A DNA stretch of 64,000 nucleotides from Misgurnus anguillicaudatus. Lineage: Eukaryota > Chordata > Actinopteri > Cypriniformes > Cobitidae. The first letter of the stretch is position 1. Each line of letters begins with the position of its first letter. Shown here in pieces: positions 46,122-57,659 of this stretch. The translations under genes and the position numbers were made by a program. The stretch spans positions 6,390,501 to 6,454,500 of the forward strand of contig NW_027395283.1 of the NCBI RefSeq assembly GCF_027580225.2. Reading direction: 5' to 3'. The notes under the pieces are model-generated. The model ran no database searches. It worked only from the letters and a program-made list of their open reading frames with translations, and had not been told where the DNA came from.

Positions 46122-46585
46122 TTTATTTAAAGCGGTTTTAATGCTGGTAAGCAATGTTATGGTGCTTTTTATTTGTGTTGATCAGTTAGATTAGATGCAG
46201 TTTTAAAGATTAAAATTGCTTTAGAGGCAGACAACGCTAATTATGTAATCTCAGTTCACTTATTTTCCACACTGTATGATTTAACGAAATATGAATAGCC
46301 TATTATTACATTTTCAATTAAATGTACGAAAAAAAACCAATTACTCTTTTAACTCTTGACAATTTATTTGGCCTTTATTATACATGTATGATTTGAAAAC
46401 AAGGGCTTATCTTCATGAATTTTACGTAAAAAGCGCGGTTGTTGCGGTTACATCGTTGCACATACAGTCCAGTTGTTGGCGGAAATGCACCTTTAAGTAG
46501 GTTTGCCAACCGCCATAAAAAAGAAATGAAGAAGAAGATTGCACACACGCAGAGTGTCCCAGTTTCTGTTATCAATCCGATGTGA
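46070..46585. other. No gene seen; inner part of the 33249/47790 element?
   Basis: AT-rich with a GC-richer end (CGGAAATGCACC near 46480, AAGAAGAAGATTGCACACAC near 46526). Possibly the inside of the old element whose ends are at 33249 and 47790. Confidence 0.25.
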
Positions 46586-46816
46586 AAGTCGGCACACCTC
46601 TGATCTACTGGCCGTCATTCAACGTGATGCCCGGCTGATGCCTGACCAACGATCACCGGCAGAACCCGCTTAATCTCCGCTAAATCTCCTTATCCTATCC
46701 TAGGACTTTTTTTAACTTCCTCAGCTAAAAAGCTCCTCTTCTAGACGTTACTTTAGTAATACGCTCGCTTATAATATTGAGTCATAGCCGCAGCAAATTT
46801 AACTGCTTATGCTATC

Positions 46817-47487
46817 TGTAAGGTTTTGTTCTGTGTTTTCTTGTATTCTGTGTATTTTTGTTATTTGTACTTGTATTTTGATTCTCTGCTCTGTTTGACT
46901 TTTATTTTGAAACTCATCATGCCATGTTTCAGTTCACACTTCCTGTCTGTTTTGTATATAAGTCACTTCCTGTACACCTGTTACCTGCTGATTATTACAT
47001 CGCCACATCCTGTTTGTATCTGCCTGTGTTCTGATTCTGTTATTCTGTTTATCTGTTATCCTGTTACCTGTTCCTGTGTTTGACCTGCGCTTGTATTTGG
47101 ATTTTGATTGTTACTCTGCCTGCCCTGAACCTAGCCTGATATTTGGATTACGATTGTTGGATTTACCCTGTATGAATTTGTTTACTGGCCCTTCTTGGGA
47201 TTTTACAATAAAAACCTTTTGCACATGGATTCACACCTTCATCGCTTTCTTTAAAGGCGGAGTCCATGATGTTTGAAAGCCAATGTTGATATTTGAAATC
47301 ACCTAAACAAACACGCCCCTACCCCAATAGAATCTGGACCTTCTGTTGATAGACCCGCCCCACACATACGCAAACCGGCATTTGATTTGATTTGATTGGC
47401 TATAAGTGTGTTTTGGTAGTCGGCCCGTCTCCTTTTCCGACGCGTTTTTCAAACATCGTGGACTGCGCCTTTAAGCAACCCCTTACA
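46817..47487 (+). mobile_element. Solo LTR inside the LINE fragment
   Basis: Starts TGTAAGG and ends CCTTACA, the TG..CA rule with 7-bp inverted ends. The 5-bp duplication CTATC lies on both sides (46812-46816, 47488-47492). AATAAAAACC near 47207 can serve as its poly(A) signal. The LINE reads on when the LTR is removed. About 450 bp once the MITE inside is discounted. No internal retroelement genes remain. Confidence 0.7.
47255..47470. mobile_element. 216-bp TTAA MITE, copy 1
   Basis: AGGCGGAGTCCATGATGTTT at the left and the near-inverse AAACATCGTGGACTGCGCCT at the right, TTAA at 47251-47254 and 47471-47474. A second copy is at 58115. Confidence 0.8.
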
Positions 47488-47604
47488 CTATCATGTATTT
47501 TGTTGTGCTATCTGTCGTTTTTCTGTGCTTTTCACTGCTTCTATTTATGTAAAGCTGCTTTGAAACAATTGACTTTTGTAAAAAGCGCTATATAAATAAA
47601 ATTG

Positions 47605-47790
47605 AATTGAATTGAAGTGTTTACATTTACTTTTAAGCGGTTTACAAAAGGTATAAACCACCCCTCTCAAACCGTTTAGATTTTTAATCGGTTTGGCCCT
47701 TTTTATTCCGATTGTGGTGTTTACATGGAGCATTTCTATTCGTTTTGAACATTTAAACCGATTACAATTGTCCATGTAAACGCAGCTATT
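47605..47790. repeat. Right end of the DNA element starting at 33249
   Basis: Contains AAACCGTTTAGA, CCGATTGTGGTGTTTACATG and the terminal CCATGTAAACGCAGCTATTG, the inverse of the end at 33249. Confidence 0.45.
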
Positions 47791-48191
47791 GATCCATCAT
47801 TGACACTGACACACACATTAATAATGTTTTTATAGATTGAGTGAAATTGATCTTTAAACACTGTAACATCTTTAAATGTAAGATCAGAGTTATGTTATCT
47901 CCAGCTGATATTCCTCCTGTAATAGAGGAAGATTTTTACATCAAATACCTGATGAGAATTACAAGTGTGAGACATGAACTCAATACAGATTTATGAAGAA
48001 ATGTTCATGTGGTTTAGGACATCTAACACTAATAGTCAGCTGTGTGATGGATTTATTTGACATTTAAACACACAGTGTCTCAATTACTGAGGGATTGAAA
48101 GAGGAACATTACATGAAGAGATGGAGGTTAGAGATTTGTGGACAAACTTTGTAGTTTTGCATCATTCACATAAAGTCTCTGTTCTCTACAG

Positions 48192-48365
48192 GTTGAGGAG
48201 GTGTAATATCAAAGATGAAGGTTGTGTTGCTCTGACTTCAGCTCTGAGATCAAACCCATCACACCTGAGAGAACTGGATCTGTCTTTTAATAATCTCACA
48301 TATTCAGGAGTGAAGCTGATCTCTGATCTAAAAGATAATCCACATTATAAACTAAAGACAGTATG
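48192..48365 (+). CDS. NLRC3-like receptor, LRR exon 3
   Basis: 174 bp, acceptor GTTCTCTACAG|GTTG, donor GTATG|GTGAGT, phase 2-2. It encodes CNIKDEGCVALTSALRSNPS and LDLSFNNLTYSGVKLISDLK. The end (DNPHYKLKTVW) differs from the NPDCKLEI of the other repeats, as often in the last repeat of this family. It joins in frame to the exon at 49325. Confidence 0.88.
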
Positions 48366-49324
48366 GTGAGTAGAGCTCATTTAAATAAATGTTTAAAGTA
48401 AACTCATGCAGTGTCATTTAAATCCTAGAATATAAATATTAGAAATAAATGTAAATTGATCTGCTGCTGTTATAGGCTGTGTATCCTTTAAACCCAACAA
48501 ACAGAAAATATGAAGTGTACATGAACAACACTTGATGCTTTGTCAGATCAACACAATAAGAATTCAATCCAATGTCTGAGTCTGTTTACTAACTGTGATG
48601 TTGAGTTTGTTCACTCCAGGATTTAATACTGTGATCTTACTCTTCTTACACATTATATATGATGTTTGTTAATGGGGTTTGTTTGATAGGCCGACACCTC
48701 TATAGTTATGCACACTTGACTAGATGTTCATCTTAAACTCTTTTTATAACAAGTTTTTATTTCATGTTTTAAGCATTATTTATCAAATCATCTGAATACA
48801 GACTGAAATAACAACACAAACACAATATATACACAACAGATAAACACAAAGTACAGATGATAAATGATACAGATGAAGATTAGGAAAAAGAAGAGAAAGT
48901 TAACTCTTAAAATCTGATGGACACTTCACACAACTCTCTGTCGAGCTTTGACATTGATGCTGTTTCTCTTTATTTACACGACTGTCAACCTCCAGGACTT
49001 TTAAAATAAAGCATCACCTTCATTTTATTACTGTTTGTGTGTGAACTCATAAAACTGTCAGTGTGTCATTATATTATACTACATACATATCAATACATTC
49101 ATCTCTTACATTGACATCAAATATTCAGAGGAAATAGATGAATTGTGTTTTTGTATTGTTGTAGCTCATGTGTATGTGATAAACAGATTGTTGACATGTT
49201 TATTTTGTTGAAGATTTCATTTCTATCACTGACTGACAGCACTAATAGTTTGTTTTTCTATCTCTTCATCTGACACTGATGATGATCTCATATCTGATTG
49301 ACTTTCTCTTTTATTTTTATTTAG

Positions 49325-49346
49325 GACTCATAATCAGAGACTGTAA
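49325..49346 (+). CDS. NLRC3-like receptor, last coding exon
   Basis: After the acceptor TTTTATTTAG|GACTC the phase-2 join gives Trp-Thr-His-Asn-Gln-Arg-Leu and TAA. The coding part is only 22 bases. The position right behind the last LRR exon, the matching phase and the following 3' UTR support it. The receptor thus ends without the B30.2/SPRY domain that many fish relatives carry. Confidence 0.65.
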
Positions 49347-49715
49347 AGATGTCTGTCTGATCTTCAGTATGATCTGATGGTGAATAAGAAGACACAATAG
49401 TGACATCACTTCCTCTTAACCATATGAGTTGATTATTCAGTACAGGATCTGATCTGTGACTTTATCCAAATCTGACTATTTAAATTTTGAATTTTGACTA
49501 TTTTTTATTGAAGTTTATCAATGTCTTACTGAAATAGACAAAGACAGATGAAAGCAGATGTTGCTCTTTCAGTATTGATGAGGTCTTTCCAGATGTGAAA
49601 GCTGCTCATTTAGACACTAATCCTCCTCCATACCAACAGAGATGAAGGCTTTTGATGTGAGCACTGATAACAAAGATCTGAGACCTACTACAAATAAAAC
49701 AAACATAAAACTATG
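49347..49715 (+). other. NLRC3-like receptor, 3' UTR
   Basis: Noncoding sequence behind the stop codon up to the poly(A) signal AATAAA at 49693-49698, with little sign of repeats. The true cleavage site cannot be read from sequence. Confidence 0.5.
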
Positions 49716-49794
49716 CTAACTATAGTTAAGTCATGCTTGATTTTCTTAAGGACAATTCATCTCATGTGCATTACATCTCATGGTGCTTTCATTC

Positions 49795-51370
49795 TTCACT
49801 CCCCAGCCAACATTTGTATATAGGGCCCATATGGGTATGAACTGGGCTGAAAAATGGGCCCTATATAGGATTGTCCGCGGGTTCCATAATGGCCTCATGC
49901 CAGTTGCCCACATGGATTTCATGCAGGATTGCACTTGCTACTAGGTGGGCCCCACCTGGGCAACATGCACGACACCCATATTGGGCCCAGATTTGAGTTT
50001 TATATGGGTACTACCTAGGGACAACATGGTCATGAAGTATGGGTTGTAAGTGGGATTGTCCACGGGTTCCATATTTGCCCCTTGTCAATTACCCATGTAG
50101 GTTATCTGTAGGATTCCACTGGGTGTTTGGTGGGCCCCAATTGGGCAATATGCATAATGCCCATGTTGGGCCCAGATTTGAGTTTTATGTGGGTACTACA
50201 TAGGGACAACATGGTCATGAAATATGGGTTGTAAGTGGGATTGTCCGCGGGTTCCATGTTTGCCCCTTGTCAATTACCCATGTAGGTTATCTGTAGGATT
50301 CCACTGGGTGTTTGGTGGGCCCCAATTGGGCAATATGCATAATGCCCATGTTGGGCCCAGATTTGAGTTTTATGTGGGTACTACATGGGGACAACATGGT
50401 CATGAAATATGGGTTGTAAGTGGGATTGTCCACGGGTTCCATATTTGCCCCTTGTCAATTACCCATGTAGGTTATCTGTAGGATTCCACTGGGTGTTTGG
50501 TGGGACCCAATTGGGCAATATGCATAATGCCCATGTTGGGCCCAGATTTGAGTTTTATGTGGGTACTACATAGGGACAACATGGTCATGAAATATGGGTT
50601 GTAAGTGGGATTGTCCGCGGGTTCCATGTTTGCCCCTTGTCAATTACCCATGTAGGTTATCTGTAGGATTCCACTGGGTGTTTGGTGGGCCCCAATTGGG
50701 CAATATGCATAATGCCCATGTTGGGCCCAGATTTGAGTTTTATGTGGGTACTACATAGGGACAACATGGTCATGAAATATGGGTTGTAAGTGGGATTGTC
50801 CGCGGGTTCCATGTTTGCCCCTTGTCAATTACCCATGTAGGTTATCTGTAGGATTCCACTGGGTGTTTGGTGGGCCCCAATTGGGCAATATGCATAATGC
50901 CCATGTTGGGCCCAGATTTGAGTTTTATGTGGGTACTACATGGGGACAACATGGTCATGAAATATGGGTTGTAAGTGGGATTGTCCGCGGGTTCCATGTT
51001 TGCCCCTTGTCAATTACCCATGTAGGTTATCTGCAGGATTTCACTGGGTGTTTGGTGGGCCCCAATTGGGCAATATGCATAATGCCCATGTTGGGCCCAG
51101 ATTTGAGTTTTATGTGGGTACTACATAGGGACAACATGGTCATGAAATATGGGTTGTAAGTGAGATTGTCCGTGGGTTCCATGTTTGCCCCTTGTCAATT
51201 GCCCATGTAGGTTATATGCAGGATTTTACTCGGTTTTAAGGTAGTTCCCAAATGTACAACATAAGCAAAACCCATCTGGGACCCATCTTACAGCTCTAAA
51301 TGGGTGCTACACGAAGACTACCTGATCTAAAATCTGGGTTGCTGGTGGGATTGTATGCGTTTCTGCTACA
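49795..51370. repeat. 185-bp tandem satellite
   Basis: TTGGGCCCAGATTTGAGTTT recurs at 49981, 50166, 50351, 50536, 50721, 50906 and 51091, exactly 185 bases apart. Inner units differ at very few positions, while the outer ones (before 49980 and after 51180) are decayed. The period is not a multiple of three, so the open frames seen here cannot be coding repeats. Confidence 0.95.
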
Positions 51371-51812
51371 TCTACATGAGTTTCAGCTTTGAAAAGCTGT
51401 GGCAGAGGTTAAACCAAAAAAATTAAAATGTTAGTCTGAACTTCCATTAAACTACACAAGAAAAACTTTTTGAGTCTGTTACCATAAATACATTTGTTGC
51501 AGAATTGATCAAACTTTCAGAATAGGAAGTTGTGAACCAAAGAATCATACAACCCCCTTGACTATATTTAGGCAAAAAATACCCCAAAAGACACAATTCA
51601 CAACAAAAGGTACATATTGTAATGAGAGGAGTGTGATGACGCCCTGTATTAACAGGGCAGAAAGAAGTAAAGCACACAGTGACACTGAAATCCTTTCAAA
51701 TTCCATTTTTATTTAACTAACCATCATGCCACATTTGTTACAATGGCACAAAACTATTTTAGAACCTTTTAGAGTCTTGAGTGTTTTGAAAAGAAGTATG
51801 TCCTTCAAGAAA
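51371..51812. other. No gene seen
   Basis: AT-rich flank between the satellite and the Tc1 element. Confidence 0.25.
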
Positions 51813-52377
51813 TACAGTAACAAGATAAAGTATATTAACCTTTTGGAATTTCATAGCTTTCTAAATAAATTTGTCATAAAATGTGATCTGGTCTTCATCA
51901 AGTCAAGGGTATTGACAAACATAATGGTTCTAAAAAAACAAAACAATAAAGACATGAAAGAACAGAATTATTTAAGAACAACCTCAAAACTCATAGTGCT
52001 TGTGAAAAAAGTATGTGAACTTTTAAGCGAACGAGACCTCGAAAAAGCAAAATGGAGTCAGGTTTTATCACACCTGGAGTCTCTTTAAGATAATGTATTT
52101 GGAGGTGTGGACTACAGCTACTTTAAAGTTTACTTTTGGAGTTCATTTTTTTATATGGGCCATGCCTCACCAAAAAGAGCTATCAAAAGAGCTTTAATCA
52201 AGAATTGTTGCTTTACATGGAGCTCGAAAGGGTTAAAAGTTATGTCAAAGACTGTAGAAATTCACCAGTCTACAGACATACAATCTACAAATGGAGATGC
52301 TTTGGGACTGTTGCTACTCTACCAAGAGATGGACACCCAGTCAAAATGACACCAAGAGCACCACGAAGACTCATTAA

Positions 52378-54417
52378 AGGAATAGTCTACTCATTTTCAA
52401 TATTAAAATATGTTATTACCTTAACTAAGAATTGTTGATACATCCCTCTATCATCTGTGTGCGTGCACGTAAGCGCTGGAGCGCGCTGCGACGCTTCGAT
52501 AGCATTTAGCTTAGCCCCATTCATTCAATGGTACCATTTAGAGATAAAGTTAGAAGTGACCAAACACATTAACTTTTTCCTATTTAAGACGAGTAGTTAT
52601 ACGAGCAAGTTTGGTGGTACAAAATAAAACGTAGCGCTTTTCTAAGCGGATTTAAAAGAGGAACTATATTTTATGGCGTAATAGCACTTTTGGGAGTACT
52701 TCGACTCGGCGCAGTAACACCCTCCCTCTCCCATTATGAGAGTGAGAAGGGGAGCGGACTTTTCAGGCGAGTCGAAGTACTCCCAAAAGTGCTATTACGC
52801 CATAAAATATAGTTCCTCTTATAAATCCGCTTAGAAAAGCGCTACGTTTTATTTTGTACCACCAAACTTGCTCGTTTAACTACTCGTCTTAAATAGGAAA
52901 AACGTTGATGTGTTTGGTCACTTCTAACTTTATCTCTAAATGGTACCATTGAATGAATGGGGCTAAGCTAAATGCTATCGAAGTGTCGCAGCGCGCTCCA
53001 GCGCTTACGTGCACGCACACAGATGATAGAGGGATGTATCAACTCTTCTTAGTTAAGGTAATAACTAGGGCTGTCAAAATAAACGCGTTAATAACGCGTT
53101 AACGCAAATTCATTTTAACGCAACTTATTTTATTAACGGAGATTAACGCAACGCGCAATTTCTGTTTGACCCTTGGTCCAGCCCATAGTTGAATGAACAG
53201 AGACGCAGACAAATGTGACTCTCTCTAAATGAGTAAAAGGTTTTCATAGAAATAAGAACATTAAGCAAATCGTCTACCAAATCCAATGCTCTAAATGCTC
53301 GTTGGACATCTGATATGATCATTTATACGTCTGAGAGGTGTAACGTTACCGTCCTCCTAATGCTTAATCTAATACAAAAATGCGTCTCAATTCATTTTGG
53401 TTTCGCTTTTATGCATGACTTATAAAATAGACTGCAGGACTTGCTTGATGTTAAAATAGTCATTAAGAGAGATAAAGTTCGGTACCTGATTAATGTTAAA
53501 GAGTTATTAAGAGCGACAAGACTCAAAAGCGATCCCCTCACGCTGACTGACTGATATCTGAAGCGCGTGCACACAGACACGCGAGTGCGCGACCCGGATA
53601 TATAGACATCTACACAAAATTACAGTTTTACAAATATCCGTTTTGATAAGAATTCACGCAGGTAGGCTCTATAATCTGTTATGTTTTAAGTAAATGTTTG
53701 GTTAACTGTTGGGTAAAACTATCTGATGTATAACATTATATTAGATCACTTAGATTTTAAGCAGTCTGTCTCAATGTCAATCAAACAAAAGGAAAAAAAA
53801 AGTTGAACATACATTGATGATGTTTTTGCTTTGTGTGTGCTAAATCTATTAGTTTTACCAGTGATTTTAAGGTATTGATGTGGTAATATAATGTATGGAT
53901 GGATGTGGAAATTTTTGTGGTAATTTGACTCTTTCAACTTCAAACACGTGTAGTTCTGCCATATTTTGTTATATTTCAACAAATCATGCATTGTTCTATG
54001 TTTTAATAGAGAATGTCAAATATGAACAACTATTTTTTTTAAATTTGCTAATTCCGACTCAACTTGCCAGCACAGGTCACAAATGATGCAGCAGCAAACA
54101 AAAATGGAGAAAGAAAAATCTTCTGAAAGGGAAATTCATATACAAAACAATGGCTGGTGATTCTGTTAAAATGTAAACAGGCTGTTGTTAACATACATTT
54201 CCATAAAGCATCTATATATGTATATATGATTAGAATATTAAAAACCTGAAAAGTGTTAAATTAGGGTAAATTTAGAATGGATAAAAATGTGCGATTAATT
54301 TGCGATTAATCGCAGTTAACTCATGAAATCATGCGATTAATCTAGATTAATTTTTTTAATCTATTGACAGCCCTAGTAATAACATAGTTTAATATTGAAA
54401 ATGAGTAGACTATTCCT
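52378..54417. mobile_element. Foldback MITE inserted in the Tc1 transposase
   Basis: Arms of more than 300 bp: 52378-52707 and, inverted, 52769-53065 with 54376-54417. The ends are AGGAATAGTCTACTCATTTT, with TTAA at 52374-52377 and 54418-54421. Removing the element restores the transposase reading Arg-Leu-Ile-Asn-Glu-Val. Right arm split by a hAT element. Confidence 0.85.
53066..54375. mobile_element. 1.3-kb nonautonomous hAT-type element in the foldback arm
   Basis: Left TAGGGCTGTCAAAATAAACG, right end ATTGACAGCCCTA. Exact 8-bp duplications GTAATAAC at 53058-53065 and 54376-54383. GCGTTAAT/GCGATTAAT words near both ends. Confidence 0.9.
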
Positions 54418-55077
54418 TTAATGAGGTATAGAAACAACCCAGAATGACAGGCAAAGATTTGAAGGCATTATTGGAACTCTCTGTATTTGAGTCTACAACA
54501 CGTAAAACACTGAACAAGCAGTGTATTCACGGCAGGACACCAAAGGAAGTCACTAATTACAGTACTAAAAAGAACATTGCTGCACGCCTGAAATTTGCAA
54601 AAGAACAAATTGACATTCCAACAGTGGTATTTGGCAAAATGTTTTGTGGACTAATGAAACGAAGATTGAACTATTTGGAAAAACACACAGCACTACATCT
54701 GGCATAGAAAGGGCACGCAATATCATTATGAAAACATCATCCCAACTGTAAAGTATTAAGGAGAAGACCTGTTGATTTGGGCCTGCTTTGCTGCATCAGG
54801 GTATGGCCAGCTTGCAATCATTGAGGGGAAGATAAATTCCCAAGTTTATCAGACAATTCTTCAGGATAATGTGTGAATGTCTGTAGGAGGAATGTCTGGG
54901 TGATGCAACAGGACAAAGACCCAAAACACCGGAGCAAGTCCAGAGGAGAATGGCTTCAGAAAAACAAAATCCGCCTTTTGGAGTGGCCAAGTCAAAGCCC
55001 AGACCTCAACACAATAGAGATTTTATGGATTGACTTGAAGAACGGCATACACATGAGACGTCCAAATATTGAAGCGT

Positions 55078-55445
55078 GAGCGCTCTTTTGCTGTTAACTG
55101 TCATATTAGCAGAAACTTTAAAAAGAGGGCGTTTACTGTGACCTTGTTTGAGGGTGAGAGGTGCACAAACACGCAGGAGAGAGTGAGAGAGTCCGGTTCT
55201 TCAAAGCACTGTAAACTTCCCTCACCACACCGTAAGGCCTGCCTCTCCCCTCATTCGATTGGAAAATGGAAAGACGCGAATGACGTCGTGCGCTTTTCCG
55301 CTCTCAGCGCTCCTTCAAAAGCGAGTGCTGCGACTGGCAGCAAAAACCGCAAGCCGTTCGGCACGCATAAACAGCACGCAAACGCTTCCTGCCCAAAAAA
55401 TATCATTCAAAAAAAGGCGCCTGCAACTTCCATAAACACGTTTGA
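55078..55445. other. GC-richer insertion in the Tc1 element
   Basis: An open frame of about 130 codons on the plus strand has no known domain. It replaces the end of the transposase. No terminal repeats found. Confidence 0.3.
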
Positions 55446-55679
55446 TGTGGTTGGCCACTAAGTGTGTTCAATAAAGACATAAAAGATCAGAAGTTGTGTT
55501 ATTTTTTTAGACACATTATGTTAGATGGAGATCAGATCACATTTTATGAAAAAATTATAAAAAAAAGTATGAAAATCTAAAAGATTCACATACTTTTTCT
55601 TGCCACCATATATAGTATAAGGAGGTATGTACTTTGATAAGTATATTGCGAATAAAATTAGAAAAAAAATTATATTTAA

Positions 55680-57635
55680 AGGGCCCATAGCATGAAAACC
55701 TGGTAAAATGTTTGCTGCAAGCATGTCAAAAATAGGTAATATAAATGTGGCTCCCCTTGTGATATCAGAAGGGGATCTTATTATAATAATAACACTCCTT
55801 AATCTGCACTATCCAAACATGGCACTGCCATTTAGTGCAGAGAGTGAGAAAAAATAATTGACAGAACAACTGAGTTTCAATTTCAACAAACCACCATCAT
55901 TGTGATCTGTGTTTGCATTTTAAAGGACACGTTTAAAGGACGCAGTTTTGCTTGGACCTACAAAGTGGCAATTTCAACTTGCTATAACAAATTATCTATA
56001 TATACGATATTTTGAGCTAGAGTTTCATATATGTACTCTGGAGACACCAAAGATTTATTTTACATCTTAAAGGGGCCATTTCACAAGACCTTTTTAAGAT
56101 GTCAAATAAATCTTTGGTGTCCCCAGAGCACAAATGTGAAGTTTTAGCTCAAAATACCATATAAATAATTTATTATAGCATGTTAAAATAGCGACTTTGT
56201 AGGTGTGTGCAAAAATGTGCTGTTTTGGGTGTGTCCTTTAAAATAGGGGTGCACCGAAATTTCGGTCGCCGAAATTTTCGGTCGAAAATGGCATTATCTG
56301 TTTCGGGCCGAAATAAAAAATCCAGCCGAAAAAGTCAACCGAAAATGAATGTTAACTGCGCCCCTCCCATCCGTGCACTAGCGCTTGGGTTTCACTCACG
56401 GTGATCAGTCGTCTCCCACCCCTCCCCTTCGTGCTCAAGCAGGTTTCACTCACGGTCGAGCTGTTTGCACGCGTCTGCAAAGATTAAGCATGTCTTGATG
56501 TGTAAACTTTAGAGAGAGTCGCGCTAATATGTCTCATACTGTAATCCATTAACATACATTCGGCGAATAAAGCAACGAAACACAACGTAACGTTTTTATG
56601 TGGAGCGACTGTTGCGCTGTTTGGGATCCACCCTCGTTCTCTATGTGTGCGCGCGTTTAATAGTGCACATACGAGAGAAACGCGTTTAAAAAAAAAAAAC
56701 AAGCAAACATAAAATCTCTCTGTTATTGACAGGGCACATATAAACAAAATTATCTCCACAGTATTCTTTTTCTAATAAAAACATTTGTTTATGTCTTAAG
56801 TGTATGTATAGATTACAGTCAGATTAACCTACTTAAGTCTGTGTCATTAATGTTAATCAAACAACCCATGACAAAGAGACAAATAGCTCTAAAAATAATA
56901 ATACATTTAATTTATTGTGTTATGATTCATTTAATTTGATTTCTGTACCTAATGCTAATTTCAGACCTTATTAATGTACAACTTTGTTCTTTTTTGTAAA
57001 TGTTTGCAATTTCTTTATTGTTTATTAGATTTTTTCCCACCTGCTTTTTGCTGATCCGAAAAATAATCTGATCTGTGCCTCAAAAACTGTAATGTGATCC
57101 GAACTGTGAGGTTTTTTTATCCATCACACACCCCTAGTAAAGTTAGTACACAGTGATAGCCATAAATGCAATTGTACTTATAATTGGCATAATAATTTCT
57201 TTCGGTGTTTCGGTTTTTCGGCCTTGGTTTCCTTTTTTCGGTTTTCGGTTTTGGCCAAGAATTTTCATTTCGGTGCATCCCTACTTTAAAATGCAAATGA
57301 GCTGATGAAATTCAAACACTGATAACAATGATGGTGGTTTGTTGAAATTGAAACTTAATTGTGCTGTGAATTTTTTTCTCTGTCTCTCCCTCTCTGCACT
57401 AAATGGCAGTGCTGTGGTTGGATAGTGCAGATTAAGGTGTGGTATTATTATAATAAGAGCTCCTTCTGACATCATAAGAAGAGCCAAATTTCAACTACCT
57501 ATTTTTTCACATGCTTGCAGAGAATGGAAGTTACTGGGTTGATCTTTTTCACATTTTCTAGGTTGATAGAAGCACTGGGGACCCAATTGTAGTACTTAAA
57601 CATGGAAAAAGTCAGATTTTCATGCCATGGCCCCT
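55680..57635. mobile_element. TTAA foldback element with a hAT insertion
   Basis: The left end AGGGCCCATAGCATGAAAA and the right end on the other strand AGGGGCCATGGCATGAAAA are inverted. TTAA at 55676-55679 and 57636-57639. Arms near-identical up to the centre at about 56066-56100 (CACCAAAGATTTATTT and inverse). A single arm of the family is at 29085. Confidence 0.75.
56244..57283. mobile_element. 1.04-kb nonautonomous hAT-type element
   Basis: Left TAGGGGTGCACCGAAAT, right ATTTCGGTGCATCCCTA. Exact 8-bp duplications CTTTAAAA at 56236-56243 and 57284-57291. TTTCGG words at both ends. Inside, CACACACCCCTA near 57125 may be the end of a further hAT-like relic. Confidence 0.9.
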
Positions 57636-57659
57636 TTAAAAAATTATTGAAATGGGGCC

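Larger units (their letters stand above)
46586..47615 (+). mobile_element. LINE A 3' UTR fragment, plus strand
   Basis: Starts within the sequence that corresponds to the inverse of about 13870 (ATGCCCGGCTGATGCCTGAC) and ends with GCGCTATATAAATAAAATTG and the AATTG-type tail near 47615. A solo LTR interrupts it at 46817-47487. Confidence 0.75.
52155..55077 (+). pseudogene. Tc1-type transposase, broken
   Basis: Pieces in family order: WRCFGTVATLPRDGHPVKMT (before the insertion), then MTGKDLKALLELSV, NKQCIHGRTPK, KKNIAARLKFAKEQID, a piece around 54640 with the first Asp (GLMKRRLNY, strongly changed), WVMQQDKDPKHRSKSRGEW with the second Asp, LLEWPSQSPDLNTIEILWID with the third acid and LKNGIHMRRP. 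Many stops and shifts. The N-terminal helix-turn-helix is barely readable. Confidence 0.75.
51815..55608 (+). mobile_element. Tc1-type element with nested insertions
   Basis: Left end TACAGTAACAAGATAAAGTA, right end the inverse of GGTGGCAAGAAAAAGTATGT. The inner terminal-repeat word CATAAAATGTGATCTG is on both sides (51876 and, inverted, 55534). The transposase is broken by the foldback at 52378 and by about 370 bp of unrelated GC-rich DNA at 55078-55445. Confidence 0.75.

Noticed and set aside
50224..51159. Open frames of 85 and 126 codons in the 185-bp satellite
   Set aside because: The period is not a multiple of three, so each unit is read in a new phase; no domain.
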